This document shows, piece by piece, positions 1 through 4,467 of a stretch of 7,303 nucleotides of DNA. Each line of letters opens with the position of its first letter. The stretch's first letter is position 1. A program made the translations under genes and the position numbers. The notes under the pieces were generated by a model. That model was not told the origin of the DNA. It made no database searches and saw only the letters and a program-made list of their open reading frames with translations. Origin of the DNA: a bacterium (GTDB taxonomy: Bacteria; Babelota; Babeliae; Babelales; Vermiphilaceae); contig DAOVGZ010000052.1 of NCBI GenBank assembly GCA_030672115.1, positions 1-7,303 on the forward strand, read 5' to 3'.

Positions 1-24
1 ACCTATAATTAAAAATTTATTCAT
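1..24 (-). CDS. N-terminal fragment of an unidentified protein (left-edge partial)
   Basis: Eight codons, reading M-N-K-F-L-I-I-G, run from an ATG at 24 to the window edge. A Shine-Dalgarno-like GGAG lies about 5 nt upstream within a G-rich stretch (27-37), and a plausible promoter sits at 71-100. The start MNKFLIIG, a short beta strand leading to a glycine, resembles the first strand of a nucleotide-binding or Rossmann-type fold. Eight residues are far too few to assign a family. The gene follows uvrC on the same strand after a 144-bp gap, so it may have its own promoter. Confidence 0.5.
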
Positions 25-70
25 TTCCACTCCCCCTATCTTTCATATAAAAACAATGTTCTCTATAAAA

Positions 71-100
71 ACCATAGCAGCTTAAAGGGCTAAATATCAA
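71..100 (-). promoter_or_regulatory. Candidate sigma70 promoter for the left-edge partial gene
   Basis: Read on the minus strand, a -35-like TTGATA (100-95) is followed after 18 bp by TATGGT (76-71). A TGC directly before it forms an extended -10 element. Transcription would start near 64, giving a leader of about 40 nt before the ATG at 24. The -10 matches the consensus at 4 of 6 positions, so this is only a candidate. Confidence 0.35.
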
Positions 101-168
101 GAATGTTTCTATATGAAAACCAAAGACATATAAAACATCTAGCTTTTCATGAAAATATTGAGAAGCAA

Positions 169-1449
169 TTATTTAAAATATTGAGTACGAAGTGAATTGC
201 GATGATAATTAATGGCAAAATGATGCGCATAGTCACGCAAAGAAATTAAAAGCTGTCCTACAGGCTTTTTAACATCTAATACAAATCCATCTGGAAACAT
301 TGGACCAAAAACAGTCTCTTGTTTTTTGACAAGGCTAATACACGGAATATCTTTTATAATTTTTTGCACAGCTGACAACTGCCCTTTTCCGCCATCTATT
401 AAAATAAGATCTGGAAAATCAGAAACCGTATCACCCTGTAAAAACTTTTTATATCGACGAGAAACAATTTCTTGTAGTGCTGCATAATCATTTTGTTGAG
501 AAAGGGTTTTTATTTTAAATTTTCTAAATTTATTTTTATCCGGCATTCCATTGGTAAACCGAACACAAGAACCGACAAGAGAACTACTTTGAAAATGAGA
601 AATATCAAAACAATCAATTGTATATATAGGTTTTTTTAAAGATAAAAATTTTTGAAGTTGATCAGCTATATCATTTTTATGTAAATTACGAAATCGTTCT
701 GGCATTGTCTTTTTTTCTATCTCGTGATGATATTTTTTTTCATTGAATTTTGTTTGCAATGTATGCAACACAATGTCGATATTATCAAGATAATTTTTTA
801 TATGCATAGCTTTTTCAAAATCCATAGACCGATTATATGATGCAATTTTTTCTTTGATCATAATAATTAATTTTTTATGATTCTTTTTTAATGCGTTTCG
901 AGCAATCTCTAATCGAAAAAGATAACCATCAAAATCAAAATTTTTCTTACAATTGCCTGCGCATAAACCCAAATGATAATCTAAACAACCATTTTCTATT
1001 TTTTTATTACAAAGATTAAGCCTAAATGTTTTTACCAAATAGTGATAAACCTTACGAGCCTGCTGTTTGCATAAAAAAGGACCAAAATAAAATCCTTTTT
1101 TCTTTTTATTACGAACTAATTCCAATATAGATAAATCAGAATCTTTTACTCGAGTAAAAAGCAGATAAACAAAAGGCTGCCCTTCTTTGAGCAGCACATT
1201 AAATTTTGGCTTATGATTACGAACTAATTGAGCTTCAAGCAAAAGAGCTTCGGTTTCATTTTTGGTAACTATATAGTCCAACGAACTATATTCTTGCAAT
1301 AAAGCCTGCACTTTCCAATCATCATGATTCTTTTGAAAGTACGACTTAACCCTGTTATTGATGTTTTTTGCTTTACCAATATAAATGATTTGATCGGACT
1401 TATCCTTAAAAAGATATACCCCCGAGACCTTTGGCAGTATTTTTTGCAT
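169..1449 (-). CDS. uvrC: UvrABC system protein C, excinuclease nuclease subunit, short form lacking the C-terminal HhH domain
   Basis: UvrC makes the 3' and 5' incisions around lesions in UvrB-loaded DNA during nucleotide excision repair. The 426-residue product shows the family's domain order. The GIY-YIG nuclease is at about 8-90 (GVY 10-12, YIG 23-25, R33, E72). The Cys4 cluster is at C147, C155, C163 and C167, and the UVR UvrB-contact helices at about 186-231. The RNase H-like second nuclease is at about 275-415, with FDISH (D282), D321, LIDGGKGQL (D352) and RDYAHHFAI (H409) matching the known catalytic Asp/Asp/Asp/His set. The protein ends about ten residues after this last motif, so the tandem helix-hairpin-helix domain of typical ~600-aa UvrC is absent. 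The linker before FDISH also looks short. The start at 1449 is chosen over an in-frame ATG 16 codons upstream because AAGGAGG lies 7 nt before it. Both nuclease centres look intact, so the gene is probably functional. Confidence 0.95.
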   Translation of the reverse strand: MQKILPKVSGVYLFKDKSDQIIYIGKAKNINNRVKSYFQKNHDDWKVQALLQEYSSLDYIVTKNETEALLLEAQLVRNHKPKFNVLLKEGQPFVYLLFTRVKDSDLSILELVRNKKKKGFYFGPFLCKQQARKVYHYLVKTFRLNLCNKKIENGCLDYHLGLCAGNCKKNFDFDGYLFRLEIARNALKKNHKKLIIMIKEKIASYNRSMDFEKAMHIKNYLDNIDIVLHTLQTKFNEKKYHHEIEKKTMPERFRNLHKNDIADQLQKFLSLKKPIYTIDCFDISHFQSSSLVGSCVRFTNGMPDKNKFRKFKIKTLSQQNDYAALQEIVSRRYKKFLQGDTVSDFPDLILIDGGKGQLSAVQKIIKDIPCISLVKKQETVFGPMFPDGFVLDVKKPVGQLLISLRDYAHHFAINYHRNSLRTQYFK

Positions 1450-1456
1450 CGATTTT

Positions 1457-1463
1457 CCTCCTT
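1457..1463 (-). promoter_or_regulatory. Ribosome binding site deciding the uvrC start
   Basis: Minus-strand AAGGAGG lies 7 nt upstream of the ATG at 1449. It falls inside the 16-codon N-terminal extension that a longer reading from 1497 would need. It therefore supports the shorter protein beginning M-Q-K-I-L-P, which also starts where the GIY-YIG domain starts. Confidence 0.85.
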
Positions 1464-1480
1464 TTTTGAGGATACCATAA

Positions 1481-1507
1481 ATGAAAAAAGGGTACAAAAA
1501 ACCCTTT
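1481..1507 (-). terminator. Intrinsic terminator-like hairpin in the uvrC leader
   Basis: On the minus strand AAAGGGT (1507-1501), a 7-nt T-rich loop and ACCCTTT (1493-1487) form a 7-bp stem running into a further TTTCATTT. This is the shape of a rho-independent terminator and points toward uvrC, ending about 35 nt before its start codon. On the plus strand the stem is followed by AAATAGG, so that direction is less likely. It could be a leader attenuator or a barrier to antisense transcription. Confidence 0.4.
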
Positions 1508-1533
1508 AAATAGGATCTATTTTACTATATAAT
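1505..1533 (+). promoter_or_regulatory. Candidate sigma70 promoter for the small secreted protein gene
   Basis: TTTAAA (1505-1510), a 17-bp spacer and a perfect TATAAT (1528-1533) lie upstream of the gene at 1583. The predicted start point near 1540 gives a leader of about 43 nt. The -35 matches TTGACA at 4 of 6 positions. The same AT-rich stretch must also hold the uvrC promoter on the other strand (possible -10 TATAGT at 1529-1524), for which I see no convincing -35. Confidence 0.5.
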
Positions 1534-1582
1534 GGAGTTATTATCTAAAAATCTTCAAACTCATAAAACATGAAAAGTTATC

Positions 1583-1936
1583 ATGCACAAAACTCTATTT
1601 ATTATCATATTACTTTTACTTAGCAATTCTTTATTTTCAATGCAAAAAGGTCAAAAATTAAAAATTTCTCTTTCTGAAACTGAACTTTCAGACAAAACAG
1701 TCAACAGAATAATTAAAAAAGCATTAAGAAAAATTCAAAAAAAAAGACATAACAAAAGTAAACAAGAACTAGAAAAGGAAGTAGAAGAAGAAGCTGAAAA
1801 ACAAATAAAAAAAGAAACAGAAAAAGAAAAAAAGAAACAGAAACAAATAAAGAAAGAAACTCTGGAAATCACTTTAAAGATCAAAATACTCCAAAAAGAT
1901 ATTTATATGGAAATTGATGAATTTTTCAAAACTTAA
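1583..1936 (+). CDS. Small exported lysine/glutamate-rich coiled-coil protein, function unknown
   Basis: I do not recognise a family for this 117-residue product. Residues 1-19 look like a signal peptide: His-Lys near the N-terminus, a hydrophobic run of about 15 and a possible SPase I site after LFS at 19. Residues about 45-98 are almost entirely Lys, Glu and Gln with regularly spaced hydrophobics, predicting a long charged helix or coiled coil. QIKKET occurs at 74-79 and again at 88-93, one 14-residue step apart, and reflects a 42-bp direct repeat. The last about 20 residues are less biased. Support for a real gene comes from the signal peptide, the promoter upstream and its position between uvrC and the M23 gene. 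The ribosome binding site is weak (AAAAG before the ATG). Low complexity and A-rich codons would make any database hit on the helix unreliable. Confidence 0.65.
   Translation: MHKTLFIIILLLLSNSLFSMQKGQKLKISLSETELSDKTVNRIIKKALRKIQKKRHNKSKQELEKEVEEEAEKQIKKETEKEKKKQKQIKKETLEITLKIKILQKDIYMEIDEFFKT
1802..1860 (+). repeat. 42-bp-period direct repeat inside the K/E-rich gene
   Basis: Near-identical segments of about 17 nt begin at 1802 and 1844, each starting CAAATAAA and ending GAAAC, and encode QIKKET twice. They lie in a purine-only stretch with several A runs. This looks like in-frame duplication extending a coiled coil, and the A runs could allow slippage. Confidence 0.6.
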
Positions 1937-1957
1937 AAAATCTAAAATATAATTAAA

Positions 1958-1986
1958 TTTACCTAACAATAAAAAAAAACTATAAT
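1958..1986 (+). promoter_or_regulatory. Candidate sigma70 promoter for the M23 peptidase gene
   Basis: TTTACC (1958-1963), a 17-bp spacer and a perfect TATAAT (1981-1986) precede the M23 gene. A start near 1993 would leave a leader of about 40 nt that includes the strong AAGGAG at 2023-2028, 4 nt before the ATG. No terminator is visible between the upstream small gene and this promoter. Confidence 0.5.
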
Positions 1987-2032
1987 TCTGTGTGAAACAT
2001 CATCTCAAAAAAATTTATCTTAAAGGAGTCAC

Positions 2033-3229
2033 ATGGTTTTAAAAATAAAAAATTTCTTCACAATTTCCCTTTTTGTTGCAGCAATATGGTTTGGCTGGAA
2101 GGCCTACACCTTCTTTTTTGATAATAAAACTCCAGTCATACAACTTTCTGGTCTTAACAATGAAGAATATTACTGCGCTGATGTTCAATGTTTTATTTCT
2201 GCAAATAAAAAAGGGGAACTGTCTGTCTATATGGACAAAAAACCTCTTATCAATAAATTTAAAATTAATTCTTCAAACCAAGAACATCCATTTATTATCC
2301 CTACAAAAACCGTATCAAATGGGAAACACGCTATAACTTTATCATTTACCGACAATACGTTTAAAAAAAATAAAACAACCCTCAATAAAGAATTTTATAT
2401 AGATAATATTCCACTACAAGCAGCCTTTGTTCAACCAGAAACAGACTATAAAGTACTCCAAGGAAGAACGCTTCATATTCAATTTCAAGTGAATAAAAAA
2501 ATAAAAAAGGCTCAAGCACATGCCCTTTCACACACATATCCATGCTTCCCTGAATCAAAAAATTCTTCTATTTACGAAACATTTATTCCAGTTCCATGCG
2601 ATGGCACACCTAATGAATATTTATTATCTGTTGATATCACTGATAAAGTTGGAAATAATTTAACTCTCGAAAATAAATTTCAAATAGTTCCCTTTCCATT
2701 TAAAAAACAAAAACTTCATGTAAGTTCAAAAAAACTTCAAGAAGAAAAAGAGTTGGGCAAAAACCCTGCACAACTTGAACAAATGTTGAGTGAATTATCT
2801 GAAAAATCTCCACAAGAAAAATTATGGCGCGGATCTTTTTGTACTCCAATAGAAATAGCACGAACAACCTGTGATTTTGGAACGGTCAGAACTACACAAG
2901 AAAAAGGAAAATACCAACACAAAGCTGTTGATATTATCAATACGCCAAAAACAGTTATATGGGCATCTCAAAATGGAATTATTGCTTTAAAGGATCGATT
3001 CGAAAATAGTGGAAAAACTGTCATTATTGATCATGGCTGGGGAGTTATGTCTATGTACTTCCATCTTGATGAATTTGCAGCCATTACAGTTGGTCAAAAA
3101 ATATTTCAAGGCAATCCAATTGGAACACTGGGAAAAACCGGCTATGCATCAGGATATCATTTACATTGGGAGCTTCGTTTGAATAATGTAGCTGTTGACC
3201 CAATGCAATGGACAAAAACTAATTTTTAA
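2033..3229 (+). CDS. Membrane-anchored M23 (LytM/lysostaphin-type) zinc metallopeptidase
   Basis: Predicted to cut peptidoglycan peptide cross-links on the outer face of the inner membrane. Residues about 6-28 form one hydrophobic segment (uncleaved anchor or signal). Residues about 33-220 appear beta-rich and may be Ig-like domains; this is inferred from composition and not from a recognised motif. About 225-262 is a charged helical linker. The M23 domain spans about 268-392. Its zinc ligands are visible: HKAVD (H296, D300) and HLHWE (H378), with H376 as the usual first His of HxH and H344 in YFHLDE. The catalytic set is complete, so this is an active-type enzyme and not an EnvC/NlpD-like degenerate activator. 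Six cysteines fall in close pairs (48/53, 171/189, 270/280), consistent with disulfides in an oxidising compartment. It has a strong ribosome binding site and probably its own promoter. The next gene starts 29 nt downstream and is likely co-transcribed. Confidence 0.9.
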   Translation: MVLKIKNFFTISLFVAAIWFGWKAYTFFFDNKTPVIQLSGLNNEEYYCADVQCFISANKKGELSVYMDKKPLINKFKINSSNQEHPFIIPTKTVSNGKHAITLSFTDNTFKKNKTTLNKEFYIDNIPLQAAFVQPETDYKVLQGRTLHIQFQVNKKIKKAQAHALSHTYPCFPESKNSSIYETFIPVPCDGTPNEYLLSVDITDKVGNNLTLENKFQIVPFPFKKQKLHVSSKKLQEEKELGKNPAQLEQMLSELSEKSPQEKLWRGSFCTPIEIARTTCDFGTVRTTQEKGKYQHKAVDIINTPKTVIWASQNGIIALKDRFENSGKTVIIDHGWGVMSMYFHLDEFAAITVGQKIFQGNPIGTLGKTGYASGYHLHWELRLNNVAVDPMQWTKTNF

Positions 3230-3258
3230 TATGCTCTTAAAAAAAGGAGAGTTATATC

Positions 3259-3834
3259 ATGAAGCCCGTAAAAAAAAATGTCATTCAAAAAAATCATACA
3301 ATCATTTTATCTATAGTTATTGGAGTTTTGTGTTTTTTGAGCTTTTCTTATTATTTTAAAAATAAAAATGCAATAACCAATTATAAAAATGAGATTATCA
3401 ATCTTGAGAAAAAGCAAAAAATAGTAGCTCTAACAAGAAAAGAAAATAAAAAAATAAAGCAGTCTATAAAAAAGCTACAGATCCAATTAAAAGAATTACC
3501 CGAACATCTAATTTACCAAGATACATGCTACTCAAAACAACAATTATCCCTGATTACTCATTATGCACATACAATCGGGCTGTGTATTAATTCATGTATC
3601 GTAGAAAAATTAAAAAATAAAAAATGGTTTAACAAGCAAAATGTCATTTATGATTTAACTGGGACTTTAGCACAAATTAATCAATTTATTAAAAAAATAC
3701 AGAGCAAAAAACAATCTCTAAAGTGCAAAAATTTCGATTTTAATCAAACAGAAAAAAATAAATCAAATCTTAAATGCACACTGCAGCTTATTTCTTTTAA
3801 AGAAAAAAAGCCCTCCAACTTTGAAAAAAGCTGA
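3259..3834 (+). CDS. Single-pass inner-membrane coiled-coil protein, possible PilO/GspM-like pilus assembly protein
   Basis: This 191-residue product has a short Lys-rich cytoplasmic N-terminus and one transmembrane segment at about 14-33. A coiled coil rich in Lys, Glu and Leu follows at about 38-80, then a compact alpha/beta domain at about 90-180. That order, plus the pattern 'helix with L-I-x-x-A-x-x-x-G-L, then Y-D-L-x-G-x-L-x-Q-I-x-x-F-I-K-K-I, then a late strand L-K-C-T-L-Q-L-I-S-F', resembles PilO of type IV pilus alignment complexes and GspM-type proteins, which have a ferredoxin-like periplasmic domain. This is pattern resemblance only, and no pilM, pilN or pilP gene is in the window. 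Four cysteines (90, 109, 113, 156) plus C173 are unusual for PilO. AAGGAG lies 9 nt before the ATG. The gene follows the M23 gene closely. Its last codons overlap a terminator stem that acts on the opposite strand. Confidence 0.7.
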   Translation: MKPVKKNVIQKNHTIILSIVIGVLCFLSFSYYFKNKNAITNYKNEIINLEKKQKIVALTRKENKKIKQSIKKLQIQLKELPEHLIYQDTCYSKQQLSLITHYAHTIGLCINSCIVEKLKNKKWFNKQNVIYDLTGTLAQINQFIKKIQSKKQSLKCKNFDFNQTEKNKSNLKCTLQLISFKEKKPSNFEKS

Positions 3835-3838
3835 AGGG
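3803..3838 (-). terminator. Strong intrinsic terminator for minus-strand transcription
   Basis: On the minus strand a 12-bp stem (3838-3827 with 3822-3811) closes a TTTC loop and is followed by C and seven T (3809-3803). Two of the pairs are G-U wobbles in minus-strand RNA but C/A mismatches in plus-strand RNA, and the plus strand has no T tract after the stem. The terminator therefore serves leftward transcription. It overlaps the last codons of the plus-strand gene ending at 3834. Confidence 0.8.
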
Positions 3839-3918
3839 TTAGGGGGGTGAACAATACATAGAAGCATTGTTCATTTAGGGACATTTTAATTCATAACTAA
3901 ATAAAATTATTAAATTCT
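3803..3918 (-). ncRNA. Candidate small RNA, about 116 nt, family unknown
   Basis: A near-consensus promoter at 3925-3953 and the strong terminator at 3803-3838 face the same way and are separated by a short span without a credible ORF. Transcription would start near 3918. From 5' to 3' the RNA would hold an A/U-rich single-stranded leader (about 3918-3874), an 8-bp hairpin (TGAACAAT with ATTGTTCA, 3848-3873), a short C-rich linker ACCCCCC followed by TAA (3848-3839), and the terminator hairpin. A C-rich unpaired stretch between two hairpins is a common layout for small RNAs that pair with Shine-Dalgarno regions, but this target class is inference. I could not match it to a named RNA. The terminator could instead end a longer minus-strand RNA. 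Confidence 0.45.
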
Positions 3919-3924
3919 GTAGAG

Positions 3925-3953
3925 ATCCTAGCAGGACAATTTATTATTGTCAA
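3925..3953 (-). promoter_or_regulatory. Near-consensus sigma70 promoter, minus strand, inside the gap
   Basis: Minus-strand TTGACA (3953-3948) matches the -35 consensus perfectly. After exactly 17 bp comes TAGGAT (3930-3925), preceded by TGC, giving an extended -10. The start point would be near 3918. The 3935-3951 inverted repeat (GACAAT/ATTGTC) overlaps the -35 and spacer, so it might be an operator or simply chance. Confidence 0.6.
3935..3951. repeat. Perfect 6-bp inverted repeat overlapping a promoter
   Basis: GACAAT (3935-3940) and ATTGTC (3946-3951) flank a 5-nt loop and cover part of the -35 element and spacer of the minus-strand promoter. It could be a regulator site, or a hairpin in an RNA that reads through. 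In an A/T-rich genome a short repeat of this kind can arise by chance. Confidence 0.4.
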
Positions 3954-4031
3954 GTCATGGATATCTAATAAGAGACGCTGAATCTCGCCTATGTAAAATC
4001 GGATATTAAGAGAAAAGAATTGACGAGTAAA

Positions 4032-4107
4032 GTAATAGATAATAGAGCCAAAACCTTTAATGAGCTAAGAAGGAATTGTAGTAAACCTTAACACTCTTAT
4101 CTATTAC
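4032..4107. repeat. 14-bp imperfect stem around a 46-nt loop
   Basis: GTAATAGATA (4032-4041) pairs perfectly with TATCTATTAC (4098-4107). After a 2-nt bulge, AGAG (4044-4047) pairs with CTCT (4094-4097). The enclosed loop contains a further possible CCTT/AAGG pairing. There are no G-U pairs, so the stem does not show which strand is transcribed. Confidence 0.5.
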
Positions 4108-4121
4108 CCCCTCTGTCAAGC

Positions 4122-4183
4122 AGTGCTTCTAACCATACATTCCCAAATAAATTAGGAGGAATGCGATCTAACCATGAAGCATT
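4122..4183. repeat. Nested hairpin with duplicated TAACCAT internal loop
   Basis: The outer stem TGCTTC/GAAGCA (4124-4129, 4176-4181) can be extended on the plus strand by a G-U pair and an A-T pair to 4122 and 4183. The inner stem CATTCC/GGAATG spans 4138-4143 and 4158-4163. The unpaired sides of the internal loop both contain TAACCAT (4130-4136 and 4169-4175). The inner stem and loop carry AGGAGG on the plus strand, which is CCTCCT (the anti-Shine-Dalgarno core) on the minus strand. Confidence 0.5.
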
Positions 4184-4222
4184 ATCAATTCTGCTATATT
4201 TCAATAAAAAAACAACAAATTC

Positions 4223-4230
4223 AGTATAGC
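4223..4230 (-). promoter_or_regulatory. Extended -10 element, minus strand
   Basis: Minus-strand TGC-TATACT (5 of 6 to TATAAT plus the TG extension) would start transcription near 4216, running through all the inverted repeats toward the terminator at 3803-3838. No recognisable -35 lies 16-18 bp upstream, so the call rests on the extended -10 alone. Confidence 0.35.
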
Positions 4231-4254
4231 ACAAAAATGCAACAACATGGAAAT

Positions 4255-4275
4255 GCCTTTTTTTAGGCTTTTTTT
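4255..4275 (+). terminator. Short terminator-like hairpin, plus strand
   Basis: GCCT (4255-4258), six T and AGGC (4265-4268) form a 4-bp stem followed by seven T (4269-4275). The stem is short, so this is weak alone, but it precedes a second rightward terminator by 12 nt. Confidence 0.35.
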
Positions 4276-4286
4276 AGATAAACCAA

Positions 4287-4325
4287 TTGCTTTTGTTGCA
4301 AAACAACAGAAAAGCAACACTTTTT
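4287..4325 (+). terminator. Intrinsic terminator, plus strand, likely end of the M23/PilO-like transcript or of an RNA in the gap
   Basis: TTGCTTTT plus GTTG (4287-4298) pairs with CAAC (4304-4307) and, after a 2-nt bulge, AAAAGCAA (4310-4317). This gives 12 bp around a 5-nt loop, followed by CAC and five T. The minus strand has no T tract after the stem, so it acts rightward. If it ends the 2033-3834 transcript, the 3' untranslated region would be about 490 nt. Confidence 0.6.
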
Positions 4326-4467
4326 CGATTTTAAACAATAAGCTATGAAAAGATTTGACTGTAAGGTTTTTTAAGAACTTCTGCCTTTTTGCTTAATATC
4401 TCTATAAAACAAAAAGCATCAATAAAGTTAACCGATTTTTATACTTTTATAAAAAAATTCATTTTAT

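Larger units (their letters stand above)
3835..4467. other. 633-bp convergent intergenic region rich in inverted repeats, no protein gene seen
   Basis: The region lies between the 3' ends of the plus-strand PilO-like gene and the minus-strand transferase gene. It contains minus-strand promoter-like sites at 3925-3953 and 4223-4230, and a chain of hairpins at 3848-3873, 3935-3951, 4032-4107, 4122-4183 and 4287-4317. A long-range GGGGGT/ACCCCC match joins 3843-3848 and 4106-4111. Two terminator-like hairpins face rightward at 4255-4275 and 4287-4325. From 4326 to 4467 I see only A/T-rich sequence, with no good terminator for the transferase gene on its own strand. I searched by eye for tRNA T-loops, tmRNA ends and tag, RNase P CR-I/CR-V, the SRP domain IV loop and 5S features, and found none. 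Confidence 0.6.

Noticed and set aside
145..156. 12-bp palindrome TTTTCATGAAAA downstream of uvrC
   Set aside because: It has no loop and no T tract after it, so it is not a terminator. A short A/T-rich palindrome is expected by chance.
1449..1497. Longer uvrC start adding 16 residues (M-Y-P-F-F-I...)
   Set aside because: The extension would translate across the leader hairpin and the AAGGAGG site, and the GIY-YIG domain begins directly after the shorter start.
1324..1509. ORFs on the strand opposite uvrC and in other frames of infB and the M23 gene
   Set aside because: They are shadows of well-supported genes, with no ribosome binding sites or recognisable domains.
4020..4048. Plus-strand TTGACG as a promoter -35 in the gap
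   Set aside because: No acceptable -10 lies 16-18 bp downstream. The nearest TATA-like sequences are 10-12 bp away.
3840..4112. tmRNA, because GGGGGT and ACCCCC could pair like an acceptor stem
   Set aside because: There is no GTTCAA-type T-loop next to the 3' strand, no GGATTCGAC-like 5' region and no tag ORF ending in Ala codons on either strand.
3840..4235. RNase P RNA, from the size of the structured region and an ACAGAA on the minus strand at about 3919-3914
   Set aside because: The partner CR-I sequence (GAGGAAAGTCC-like) is absent and the bases after ACAGAA do not fit CR-V.
4174..4266. 30-codon plus-strand ORF after AGGAGGA in the gap
   Set aside because: Spacing from the ribosome-binding-like sequence is long (13 nt), the peptide is low-complexity, it lies across predicted RNA hairpins and its stop falls in a terminator-like stem. 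There is no sign of coding bias.
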